The notes under the pieces were generated by a model. It saw only the letters and a list, made by a program, of their open reading frames with translations, was not told where the DNA came from and did not search any database. Below are positions 11,478 through 21,861 of a stretch of DNA of 64,000 nt, in pieces; positions within the stretch are counted from its first letter, which is position 1; every line of letters begins with the position of its first letter. The translations under genes were made by a program, and so were the position numbers. The DNA lies in assembly GCF_000004195.4 (NCBI RefSeq), contig NC_030683.2:70527764-70591763 (forward strand), written 5' to 3'. The stretch comes from Xenopus tropicalis. Lineage: Eukaryota; Chordata; Amphibia; Anura; Pipidae.

Positions 11478-14400
11478 ATGCCAGTCAAAGGCAGGCCGCC
11501 ACGCAGAGGCACTAGGGGCCGTGCTGCTATGATATCCTGTGGCCCTAGGAAATTGCCCAGTTTTCCGAAGGCACTTACCCTGAACTCCCAAAATGCTGAA
11601 GAGGTAGTTGACTGGCTTACACAGCACACCCCATCCTCTACTGTTTCTAACTTTGCCACAACATCCTCATCCTCCTCTGCTATGGGCTCCCCACGTACCA
11701 CTTCCTCCACCACCGCCGCCCCTTCTTCACTGGAGTCAGAGGAGTTATTTATGAGTTTGTTGAACTGAGTGATGCGCAACCATTATTGCCAGAAGAAGAT
11801 GAAGGACGTTACACCAGATATCATAATTCAGGCAGGCAACACAACAGAGATGGACATAAGGTGTGATGAGGTCCCCACTGCTGCTGTCTTCTGTGAGCTG
11901 TCAGAAGAAATTGATGCATCTGAGGAGAATGATGATGAGGAGATTGATATTTTGTGGGTGCCCACAAGAAGAGAGCAAGAGGAGGATAGTTCAGATGGAG
12001 AGACGGAGAGTCAGAGAGGCAGGAGGAGAATAAGACTTAGAAGAAGCAGGGACAGCTCCCAGGGAATAGTAGGGCAACAACATGAATTGGCACCTGTGGT
12101 CAGCCAGCCAACGCACCCGCCAACTTCTACTGTTACTGCTAGAAAGCCCACATCAAAAGGCTCAGCAGTGTGGCATTTTATTAATGTGTGTGCCTCTGAC
12201 AAAAGCGCTGTAATTTGCAATGAGTGCAGTCAGAAACTGAGTCTTGGGAAGCCCAACACCCACTTAGGTACAACTGCTATGCGAAGGCACATGAACGCCA
12301 AACACAAAGCACTATGGGAGCAACACCTCAAAGGCAGCAGCCAAACGCTAAGCCACCCTCCTTCTGCTCCAGCATCTTACTGCTCTACCTCTGCTGTCCT
12401 TGACCCGTCTCAACCACCCTCCACTCCGCCTTCCACCTTGACCACCAGTTCCTGCTCATCTGCCCCCAGCCAAGTTTCTGTGAGGGCCATGTTTGAGCGT
12501 AAGAAACCAAAGCCTCCGAGTCATCCCCTTGCCCGGCGTCTGACAGCTGGATTGTCTGCACTCTTAGCCCGCCAGCTTTTACCATACCAGCTGGTGGACT
12601 CTGAGGCTTTCCACCAATTTGTAGCAATTGGGACACCACAGTGGAAGGTACCCAGCCGCAATTTTTTTTCCCAGAAGGGAATACCACACCTGTACCAGCA
12701 TGTGGAGAGCCAAGTCACCGCATCTCTGTCATTTAGTGTTGGGGCAAAGGTCCATATGACTACTGACACATAGTCCTCCAAGCATGGTCAGGGCAGGTAT
12801 GTCACCTACACTGCCCACTGGGTGAACCTGGTGATCGCTGGGAAGCAGGGAATGCGTGGTTCAACAACAGTGGAGTTGGTGTCACCGCCACGGGTTGCAT
12901 GCGGGTCTGCCACCACCTCTACTCCTCCTTTGCTCTCTAACTCGTCTTCTAAGTCGTCTTCTAACTCGTCTTCTAACTTGGCTTCTTCCTCGGCTTCTTC
13001 CTCCTCTGCTGCTGTGTCCTCCTCCACACCTGTGCACCCCCAGCTCCACATAGGCTATTCGACGTGCCAGGTACGCCGTTGTCATGCTGTCTTGGGCATG
13101 ACATGCCTGGAAAGCAGAAACCATACCGGATCTGCACTCCTGTCATCTCTGCACTCACAGGCCGATCGGTGGCTGACCCCACACCAACTGAAAATCGGAA
13201 AAGTGGTGTGTGACAACGGAAGCAATCTGTTGGCAGCACTGAGACTGGGCAATTTAACACATGTGCCCTGCATGGCACATGTTTTAAATTTGATAGTCCA
13301 ACGGTTTGTCTCGAAGTACCCAGGATTGCAGGACATTCTCAGGCAGTCCAGGAAGGTGTCTGGCCATTTCAGACGTTCCTACACAGCCATGGCACGCCTT
13401 GCTGACATTCAGCGGCGGCACAAGTTGCCAGTCAGGCGTTTAATTTGCGACAGCCAGACTCGCTGGAATTCCACGCTAATGATGTTTGAACGTCTGCTGC
13501 AACAACAAAGAGCCGTCAATGAATACCTATTTGAACTGGGTGGTAGGACTGGATCTGCAGAGCTGGGGATTTTTTTCCCCCGTTACTGGGTGCTTATGTG
13601 CGACACCTGCAGACTGATGCGCCCTTTTGACGAGGTAACAAATATGGTTAGTCGCACTGAAGGCACCATCAGCGACCTAATACCCTTTGCTTTTTTTCTT
13701 GAGCGTGCCGTGCGACGAGTGACAGATGACGCTGTAGACCAGCGTGACTAAGAGCATGATTTCTGGGCGGAATCACCAGAACATTCCCAGGCACCTGCTG
13801 CAACGCAGGGAGAGGTGTCAGAAGTGGAGTCAGAGAAGGAAGGTGGCTTTGTGGAGGCGGAAGACCAACAGGAGCAGGCTTCCCGGGGGGCTTGTGGTCA
13901 CCTTTTGGGGAGCCCTGGTCTTGTACGTGGCTGGGGGGAGGAGACGGTGGTGGATGAGGACGTAGTCCTTGATAACGAGGAAGGGGAGATGGATACCTCT
14001 GCATCCAACCTTGTGAGAATGGGGTCTTTCATGCTGTCATGCCTGTTGAAGGACCCCCGTATCAAGAGGCTTAAGGAGAAGGACCTGTACTGGGTGGCAA
14101 CGCTACTAGACCCTCGTTACAAGCATAAAGTGGCAGAAATGTTACCAACGTACCACAAGTCCGAAAGCATGCTGCATTTCCAAAACAGCCTGCAAAACAT
14201 GTTGTACAATGCTTTTAAGGGTGATGTCACTCCACATTCCAGGGGCAGAGGTGCCGGTAATCCTCCCACGAGCACACCTGCAAGGACAATGCACTTTGGC
14301 CACTCTGTAACGTCAGACATGCAAAGTTTTTTCAGTCCAAGGCAGCGCCAGGACCCTTCTGGATCCACCCTCCGAGAACGCCTCGACTGGCAGGTAGCGG

Positions 14401-14687
14401 ACTACCTGGCATTAACTGCAGATATTGACACTCTGAGGAGCGATGAACCCCTGGACTACTGGGTGCGCAGGCTTGATCTGTGGCCAGAGCTGTCACAATT
14501 TGCCATAAATCTCTTGTCTTGCCCCGCCTCAAGTGTCCTCTCAGAAAGGACCTTCAGTGCAGCAGGAGGGATTGTAACTGAGAAGAGAACTCGCCTAGGT
14601 CACAAAAGTGTTGATTACCTGACCTTTATTAAAATGAATGAGGCATGGATCTCGGAGGGTTACTGCACGCCGGAAGACTTGTTCTGA
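11478..14687 (+). pseudogene. hAT transposase (BED finger, hATC), three in-frame stops
   Basis: One uninterrupted frame of 1070 codons counting the final stop, carrying only three internal stops: TGA 11766-11768, TAG 12771-12773 and TAA 13749-13751. No frameshift is present. At about residues 225-280 is a BED-type zinc finger (W, CNEC, then HMNAKH). A DDE-type core follows with TDT (the stop at 12771 replaces the usual Trp) and VCDNGSN near residue 580. At residues 985-1060 is the hATC dimerisation region with CPASSVLSERTFSAAGG. Two stops could come from TGG by a single G-to-A change. An acidic/Ser-rich N-terminal extension precedes the finger; the ATG at 11769 is an alternative start. The enzyme would excise and insert this element; this copy looks inactive but young. 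Confidence 0.9.
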
Positions 14688-14833
14688 CTGCCCATGCAGC
14701 TGTCCTTCTCTGCACGCCGCTTGACACCACACACAGCTGTCCTTTAGCGTCCTCCTCCACCACCGTACAAACTAGGGTGCAAATCCTACTGGCTTAATTT
14801 TAAGCCAAACTTTTTGGACAGGTAAATCCTGAA

Positions 14834-15300
14834 TTTTTCTGTCTTCTGTGCTTGGCACCCTATCTTAGTTCTTTGAAAGGGTTTGCCTGGGGCATGGTTA
14901 TGATACCATCTATCTTTGATGTTTATTCTGTCTTCTGTGCTTGGCACGCTATCTTCATTTTTGTAAAGGGTTTGCCTGGGGCATGGTTATGATACCATCT
15001 ATCTTTAATGTTTTTTCTGTCTTCTGTGCTTGGCACGCTATCTTCATTTTTTTAAAGGGTTTGCCTAGGGATTGGTTATGATACCATCTATCTTTGATGT
15101 TTTTTCTGTCTTCTTTGCTTGGCACGCTATCTTCATTTTTTTAAAGGGTTTGCCTGGGGATTGGTTATGATACCATCTATCTTTGATGTTTTTTCTGTCT
15201 TCTGTGCTAGGCACCCTATCTTAGTTCTTTTAAAGGGTTTGCCTGGGGCATGGTTATGATACCATCTATCTAACATATTTTTTCTGTCCTCTGTGCTTCA
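14834..15300 (+). repeat. Five 89-bp tandem repeats in hAT 3' region
   Basis: The marker 'tttgcctggggcatggttat' and its variants begin at 14882, 14971, 15060, 15149 and 15238, an exact 89-bp period. Units also contain 'ctgtcttctgtgcttggcac'. They lie directly downstream of the transposase stop, inside the transposon. Confidence 0.95.
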
Positions 15301-16311
15301 GTGGCTGCAACAAATAATTTTTCAGGAATGTACACATTCCTGATTTTTCAGGGTTCTGCAACAGCGGCAAAATCGTATCTTTTATGGTCACCACAGGTGA
15401 TCAAAAAGGTAGGACAAAACTGGGCCCACACTGCAGAATCAGTGTTTTTTGGTTCACATCACTGTACATTGAATTACCTCTGCCTGACCGTGCACGTGCG
15501 CACAAGCACGGTGACTGCTAAACACACCACTACAGAAATATTCCCACCGACAGGACGAACGTCCTGGAGGTGACAAGCAACTAGTAAAAACTATTATTCG
15601 CTCACTTGATGGTATCATTAAAGCTTTTTGCGTTTTTTTTCGTTGCAGTAAACGCGGCGTTTTGTCTTTGCGTGTGAACCGGCCGTAACCTTTACACGAC
15701 TTGATTGGCATGTAGACGCCGGACTTTTTAAAGCAGTTTATTACATAAGTTTAGGAATGTAGTGTGATTTCTGTCCTTTACAGCACAAAACGCAACGCTG
15801 TGTCAACAACGTAATTTTCAGAGAAATTTTTGCCCTTGATCCCCCTTCTGCATGCCCCTGTCCAGGTCGTGGCACCCTTTAAACAACTTTAAAATCAGTT
15901 TTCTGGCCAGAAATGGCTTTTCTAGGTTTTAAAGTTCGCCTTCCCATTGAAGTCTATGGGGTTCGCAAAGTTCGCGAACGTTCGCACTTTTTGCCGAAAG
16001 TTCGCGAACGGGTTCGCAAACTTTTTTGGCGAGGTTTGCTACATCTCTACTTATCTCCCCTTCTCTTGTGCTCTTCTCAATACCTGCTCTGTAACTAACA
16101 AATCCGCTTTACTTCATGATCTGTTTTGGTCCAAGTCTATACACCTGTTTGCCATAACAGAGACCTGTCTCTCTCAGAATGATAATGCTATTGAGGCAGC
16201 TCTCTCTTATGGCGGCCTTTCCTTCTCTCATACTCCCCACATTACTGGCCGTGGGGGAGGGGTAGGGGTTTTCCTCTCCCCTCATTGCCGGTTTAAACTA
16301 ATCCCTATACC

Positions 16312-16551
16312 TAGTGATGAGCGAATCTTTTAAAAAAGAACGGTGAAAATGTCACACGTCAAAAAAACTTGTCGCCCGCGGCTATTGTCTTGTCGCCCAG
16401 CTATTGTTTAGTCACCCGCAGCTATTGTTTTGTCGCCTGGCTATTGTTTTGTCGCCCGCAGCTATTGTTTTGTCGCCCGTGGCTATTGTTTTGTCGTGTG
16501 GCTATTCTTTTGCCGCCTGCGACAATTTTTGAACGCGCGCCAAATTTTTGA
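16312..16551. mobile_element. Short MITE inserted in the LINE endonuclease
   Basis: It starts 'tagtgatgagcgaatc', the left end of a common frog MITE, and separates two LINE blocks that are contiguous in the protein. A clear right terminal repeat and a target duplication are not visible; 'gaatctt' occurs at both edges (16323 and 16550) but may belong to the element. The interior is a short tandem repeat. Confidence 0.5.
16365..16520 (+). repeat. 19-21 bp tandem repeat within the MITE
   Basis: About seven units of 'gtcgcccgcggctattgttt' with variants lacking one or two bases. Units are CpG-rich, unlike surrounding sequence. Confidence 0.8.
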
Positions 16552-17122
16552 ATCTTGGCTCTCTTTTTTTTCTATGCTCTGACACCCCTGCAATCATTTT
16601 AGGCGATTTCAATTGCCACATAGATGACCCCTCTCAGCCCTGGGCCTCTCGATTTCTCCATCTAACCTCCTCCTTTGATCTCCGGCAGTGGACTAATACA
16701 GCTACCCATAAGGATGGCCATTTCCTAGATCTGGTCTTTTCCAAAAATCTAGATCTATCTACATTTAACAGTGAGCCTTTTCCTCTTTCAGATCATCATC
16801 TTATCTCTTTTTCTATCTCGCACGTGTCTCCTTCTCCTTCTACTAATGCTCAGCCTAAAACCCTGATTCGCAACACTCAAAGGGTGGATATAACTGCTCT
16901 CTCTAACTCTCTTAGTTCTAGCCTCTCCTCCTTCTGAGCTTCCTCTGATCCTGAGTTACTGGTAAATACCTACAACTCTATTTTATGATCCGCAATTAAC
17001 TTCCATGCCCCCCTGCAGCCGCAACACAGTCGTGCCCGCAATCCCGTCCCTGGCTTAACCCTCAGACGCAATTTCTGCACTTCTGTGCACAATCTGCTGA
17101 GCGCATTTGGAGGAAATCACGC

Positions 17123-18900
17123 GTGAAAGCTGACTTCCTCCACTATAAATTTCTTATGGTGTGTCTCAATACTGCCCTATCCCAGGCTAAGCAAATATAC
17201 TATAACACACTTGTAAATAATAATAAATCAAACCAGCGGCGCTTATTCTCCATATTTAACGCGCTACTTCATCCTTCACCTAATGAATCAGTCATATCTG
17301 AACACACCCCCCAGGACTTTGCTGACTTGTTTAAAAGCAAAGTCGATTCTATTCGCAATCAATTTTCCCAACCTTCCGGTAATCTCAGCCTTCCTAAATC
17401 TCCTATCTCCTTATTCAGCTCCTTCAATCTCGTAACAGAGTCTGAAGTTTCTCAGCTTCTCCGATCCTCTCCGCCTACTACCTGCTCACTGGATCCTATG
17501 CCCTCATCCCTACTAAAACAGTGTGCCCCTGCCCTTACTCCAGCTCTTACCCACATATTCAATTCCTCTCTGGCTTCTGGTACTTTTCCCTCTCTCTTCA
17601 AACAAGCATGTGTCAAACCCATTCTTAAAAAGGCTACACTGGACCCGTCCTGCCTTTCTAACTACCGTCCCGTCTCTCTCCTACCCCTAGCCTCTAAACT
17701 CCTGGAACGTCTTGTCTTTTCTCGTGCCACTAATTTCCTCTGCACCCATAATCTCCCGGACCCTATGCAGTCTGGTTTTCGGCCTGCGCACTACACTGAG
17801 ACGGCCTTATGTGGAGTGGCAAATGATCTCCAGACTGCCAAGGCCAAAGGACGCTACTCGTCCTCATTCTCCTAAACATTTCCTCTGCTTTTGATACTGT
17901 CGACCATTCTGCCCTTATGCAAATTCTCTATTCTCTGGGTATCCAGGATCAGGCTGCATCCTGGTTCTCTTCCTATCTCTCTAACCGCTCCTTCTGTGTT
18001 GCTCTTGCTAACAAATCCTCTATAGGGATGTAGCGAACATCGCCAAAAATGTTCGCGGACCCGTTCGCGGACTTTCGGCAAAACTCGCAAATATTCACAA
18101 ACTTTGCGAACCCCATAGACTTCAATGGGAAGGCGAACTTTAAAACCTAGAAAAGCCAAAAAATAACGCCAAAAAAAGCCAAAAAATAACGCCAAAAAAA
18201 ACCCGCAAGCTATTCCTATGTATACGCAAAGGCGAAAAACCGAAGCGAAAAAACGCGGCAGAAAAAACCGAGGCGAATAAACGCGGCGCAAAAAAAACCG
18301 CGGCGAACCCAAAATGGCGAACATCGGCAAAAGTTCGCTAATTTCCGTGTTCGCGAACACCCGGTGTTCGCGCGAATTAGTTTGCCGGCGAACAGTTCGC
18401 TACATCTCTAATCCTCTACCCCGGTTCAGCTTAGTGTGGGAGTGCCTCAAGGCTCTGTGCTTGGTCCTTTGCTGTTCTCCCTGTACACTCTCTCTTTAGG
18501 AGACCTTATTTCTTCTTTTGGTCTTAAATATCACTTATATGCAGATGACATCTAGATATATTTAGACACCCCTGCACTAACCACTGATGTTCAAACCCAG
18601 ATTACTAACTGCCTCCTGGTTATCTCCTCCTGGATGAACCAACACCAGCTCAAACTTAACCTAGCTAAAACAGAGCTCATGGTCTTCCCGCCCAAACCTG
18701 GCCCTCCTCCTCCTTTCACTATTACTATTGATGGCATGACCATCAACCCTGTAAATTCTGCACGCTGCCTTGGGGACCAGTCACTCTCCTTCTCTAACCA
18801 TATTAATAACGCTGCCAAAACCTGCCGTTTTTTCCTCCGCAATATTGCTAAGATACGCCCCTTTCTTTCACAGGTAACAGTTAAAACACTAATACATGCC
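17123..18900 (+). pseudogene. LINE reverse transcriptase (L2-like), broken
   Basis: The frame 17123-17875 holds the linker and fingers with NYRPVSLLPLASKLLERLVF and QSGFRPAHYTETAL, blocks typical of L2/Rex/CR1-superclade RT. It is frameshifted at about 17870, cut by the hAT MITE at 18022, and resumes after 18418 with [13 protein letters not shown] (18438 on). The catalytic motif reads YADDI followed by an in-frame TAG near 18553. The thumb region continues with NQHQLKLNLAKTELM at 18634. A C-terminal tail runs to about 19190. Non-functional. Confidence 0.85.
18023..18410 (+). mobile_element. hAT MITE of the same family as 10440-16049
   Basis: 388 bp bounded by TAGGGATGTAGCGAAC and GTTCGCTACATCTCTA, with a perfect 8-bp duplication ATCCTCTA (18015-18022, 18411-18418). 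The right 65 bp, read in reverse, are nearly identical to the left end of the 5.6-kb element, so it would be mobilised by that transposase. The interior consists of short A-rich CG-containing repeats; the antisense frame 17872-18360 across it is spurious. Confidence 0.95.
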
Positions 18901-19719
18901 CTTATACTTTAAGCAAAGGATAGCTTACAAAATCCTTCTGCTGACATTCAAAGCCCTTCACTCCTCTGCTACTCACTACATTTCTTCACTGGTCTCCCTG
19001 CACGTTCTTGGTCGTCCGCTCCTCTCAGAGCATCCGTCTTTTTACACCATCCACACCCACTGCGCTCTCTCGTCTTAAACCTTTCTATCTCCCTGCTCCT
19101 TACCTCTGGAACTCTATCCCTGAATCTCTCCGTAGGGAAAACTCACCCACTCTCTTTAAGAAAAACCTCAGATGCTACCTTCTGGAACACTAAAACATTA
19201 TTTTGCCCAGTCCTGCACTTACAGGCAAATGCCCAAACCTGATGCACTCTTACCTTCCAGTTTGTGCCTGTATGTTACCCAACCACTTAGATTGTAAGCT
19301 CTATGGGGCAGGGACCTCCTTCCTACTGTGTCTCATACCACATGGCACTTATATATATATATATATTTATTGTATTTATTTATTATATCACTTGTCCTCC
19401 CTGTGTGTAATTTTGTATTCTGTAAGATTGTACAGCGCTGCGTACCCTTGTGGCGCTTTATAAATAAAGTTATACATACATACATACATAAACCTGCACT
19501 GAGCCACCATTAAAGCTGCCAGGACCACAGAGACACTGTTGCATATAATTTGTGCCAGCATTGTCGTGTTTATGTTGCAGCTGTTTTTCACTGCAGGCTA
19601 TAAAACAAGCGCAGTAAGAAAGCAGCTCACAAATGTAACATACACCCACTAAACAGCAATAAGGCTCCAGGCCCTAAATACATTGAGGCCTGCTATTTTG
19701 CAGCTACCTTCATTCGTCT

Positions 19720-20565
19720 ATACAGTTGTCCCTGCAAGGGCAAATGCCCCGCAACAGCATAATGTCCCAGAAACGGACACCATCACTTATAACCAGGTCC
19801 CAAGTTTCTGGTTTCTCCCAGCGCTTATCTGTTATCAATGCTGCCGCCATTGATCACGCAAAAGCAGAAGCGGCCAAAGCCCGCGCCTCCTTTGCCGAAA
19901 AGGAGATGAAGGCAAAAATGGAATGGGCATGCCAGGAAGCAAAGAGAGCATGCCAGGAAGCAGAGAAGAAAATAGAGAGTGGTCGTCTAGAAGCATTTCT
20001 AGAAAAGCTGGCCATAAGAAGGAAGCTGCAGCAGCCATAGCTGAAGCAGAAGCTCTAGAGACAATTATATACCCTGACAGGGAAAGACACAGCAGGGCAC
20101 CAGATCTAGAGATTGAGGGTCAAGACCCACTGCAGCGCACCTCTGAGTATGTCCACCAGCACTCCAAGCAGGACACAGATTCTCTTTCAGCACAAGAGCC
20201 AGACCAACAACGCTATATGACTCAAGAAATCTGCAGCAACGAAACAACACAGAGTAAAGTGATCCTGCCTATGGAAACCACATCATCCAGGTACCCAAGC
20301 TTACGGGTAATGCTACAACTACTTCCTCTGCTATGTTAAAGCGGTATGTCACAAATCAGCCTAAAGGAGAACCTCCAGACAGGTATGATTACACAACACC
20401 TTCTCACTATATCACTCATCCACCTACCTACCCTGGTGCCAACCAGGCCACAATGGACTTTGCCAAGTTCTTTGCTCGGTGTGAGCTAATCACCAAAGGA
20501 CTTGTAAAGTTTAATGACCGCCCAGAAGGCTTCAGAGCCTGGCGATCTGTTTATAAGGGTATTGT
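19720..20565 (+). pseudogene. BEL/Pao-like gag fragment
   Basis: Three overlapping frames together read as one decayed gag-like protein: an Ala/Glu/Lys-rich coiled coil (19835-20040), a linker with AAIAEAEALE, then 20333 onward with KFFARCELITKGLVKFNDRP and FRAWRSVYKG. The last block resembles the N-terminal gag domain of frog and fish BEL/Pao elements. At least two frameshifts are needed. The sequence ends abruptly near 20565, where antisense LINE sequence begins; no LTR or pol is found beside it. Confidence 0.5.
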
Positions 20566-20995
20566 AGTATTCCTGTTTAGCCTTCGACAAGGCAGAGTTG
20601 AGGCAGGCCAATAGGAATTTATAGTGGATAAAGTCCGCTTGCATACAGGATTTCCTCCACATATGTTCCGCAGACTACACACAGGAGCGTAAGAATTTGG
20701 TGTGCACAGCCAGGGGTGTGGGTTTTGAACCCGAGTACGCTTAGGCTGAGGGGGTGCATATGAGTTAATGGTGGAGGCTAGTATACTGTTGTACTCGCTA
20801 ACCAGGGTATCAGGGTCAGACATCTCATTAAAGGAGGAGAGACTGGACCTGAAAGAGCGAGCTAAGGCCTGGAGGTCTACGTCATGAGTATTTCGAATTA
20901 GTACAGCCCGGGAAGGAATAGGTTGGGAAGGAGAGTGAGAGACAGAAAATGTAACCAGGTGATGGTCAGAGAAGGGGAAGGGGGGCTGGGGCATG
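20560..20995 (-). pseudogene. Antisense fragment of L2-like LINE
   Basis: Reverse-strand reading gives FSDHHLVTFSVSHS, LIRNTHDVDLQALARS and a linker, which align with the LINE at 16780-17160 (SDHHLISFSIS, LIRNTQRVDITAL). It covers only the end of the endonuclease and the start of the linker and is cut at both ends. It belongs to the same LINE family as the copy at 9.9-19.5 kb. Confidence 0.8.
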
Positions 20996-21568
20996 CGTGC
21001 GGCTTGGGTGCCGAGGTGGGCGGCAGAAGGGGCGCCCTATTGAAAAATCCGGCCCTGCCCCCACACCTGAAGTATCTAACTGTAGCTATCTCCTTATTCA
21101 AGGGAAATCACAGGGTTGAGGGAACAGCCCTGATTCAGGAGCAGGAAGCCAATTGGCCTTAGTCTGATAATAAAGCCTCCATTCTTGCATCATTTTTTTC
21201 ATTATTTACATATTAAAAATAATTTTTACATTGCAATACCCTTTTCATCTCTATTTTAGCTTGTCTAATAGCTGATTGCATGCTTTAATGGCTTCATTGT
21301 ACCTGATAAATGTTTCATTTTAATGGGGCAACTCATGGCTGGCAAACATCCATTACAATAATGTATGATGATGTGACCAAGGCACACTTTATTAAATGGC
21401 AGACAATACTTCTGCAGATTCTCTCTCTCCTGAGAGCATTACTCTCCTGAAGCATTCAGGACCCCTGTCATAATGGAATGCACAGGCATTAGCTGTACAG
21501 GGGCCTTTTTTCCAAAATAAACCTTTCCCCTGGTTATAAGGTCCTCCAATGTAATTTTTTCGGAAATT
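20996..21568. other. Non-coding junction region
   Basis: 'gggcgccctattg ... ccggccctgcccc' near 21028-21061 looks like an end of a hAT-like MITE. 21060-21180 ends with AATAAAGCCTCC, suggestive of a polyadenylation region of a retroelement, but I cannot place it. 21180-21560 shows nothing recognisable. Confidence 0.3.
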
Positions 21569-21793
21569 TTGCCGGTGCCACGTGCAAGTTTAGGGAGACA
21601 GCGGGAGCTTAGGGAGCTAAATGCGTGGCTAAAGTCTTGGTGTAGGAAGGAAGGGTTTGGGTTCCTAGAGCACTGGGTTGACTTTTCCTTGGGGTACAAT
21701 CTATACAGCCCTGACGGATTGCACCTCAATGGAAGGGGGTCTGCTGTGCTAGGGGAGAGAATGGTTAAGAGGTTGGAGGAGTGTTTAAACTAG
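21569..21793 (+). pseudogene. CR1 ORF1 C-terminus (esterase block V)
   Basis: 75 codons ending at a TAG-type stop, with LYSPDGLHLNGRGSAVLGER. The DGLHLN block is the conserved Asp/His motif of the SGNH-hydrolase-like esterase domain found in ORF1 of many CR1 elements. Upstream domain sequence is missing, so the protein is truncated. Role in the family: a nucleic-acid or lipid-related accessory of retrotransposition, not firmly known. Confidence 0.7.
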
Positions 21794-21861
21794 ACAAGGG
21801 GGGGTGAGCTAGAGTTCTATAGGAAAATTAGTGTAGACGGGGCAGGGGGACTAGCAAAGGG

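Larger units (their letters stand above)
10440..16049 (+). mobile_element. Near-complete autonomous hAT transposon
   Basis: 5610 bp. The left end TAGAGATGTAGCGAAC and right end GTTTGCTACATCTCTA are terminal inverted repeats. The flanking 8-bp duplication CTTATCTC (10432-10439, 16050-16057) is perfect, and removing the element plus one duplication rejoins the LINE reading frame. Contents: 5' untranslated region with a 168-bp tandem repeat, a BED-finger transposase frame, and a 3' region with five 89-bp repeats. A 388-bp MITE with nearly the same ends lies at 18023-18410. Confidence 0.95.
16058..16937 (+). pseudogene. LINE APE-type endonuclease domain (broken)
   Basis: After the hAT, the LINE frame resumes with a region containing ITETCLS, a typical early block of apurinic-like endonucleases of LINEs. 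It is cut at about 16312 by a short MITE and continues after 16552 with ILGDFNCHID and later SDHHLISF, two conserved blocks including the catalytic Asp/Asn and His pairs. The frame stops at 16935 and again near 16987. This domain would nick target DNA for target-primed reverse transcription. Confidence 0.8.
9860..19500 (+). mobile_element. L2/CR1-superclade LINE, disrupted by three insertions
   Basis: A non-LTR retrotransposon copy read in pieces: about 9860-10439, 16050-16311, 16552-18022 and 18411-19500. Domains in order are a hydrophobic N-terminus with a 2A-like motif, an APE-type endonuclease (GDFN, SDHH) and a reverse transcriptase ([22 protein letters not shown]). The 3' end has AATAAA followed by a (TACA)n run at about 19470-19493. 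In-frame stops and frameshifts make it dead. It is the host for a 5.6-kb hAT, a short MITE and a hAT MITE. The 5' limit is unclear; 9500-9860 shows nothing else recognisable. Confidence 0.85.

Noticed and set aside
12806..13336. Reverse-strand acidic and basic ORFs within the hAT transposase
   Set aside because: Shadow frames of Ser/Leu-rich coding sequence on the plus strand.
16365..16520. CRISPR-like array (regular short repeats)
   Set aside because: Units are contiguous tandem copies without unique spacers, in a vertebrate transposon.
17872..18360. 162-codon reverse ORF across the LINE
   Set aside because: It spans a LINE/hAT MITE junction and consists largely of MITE repeats; not a biological unit.
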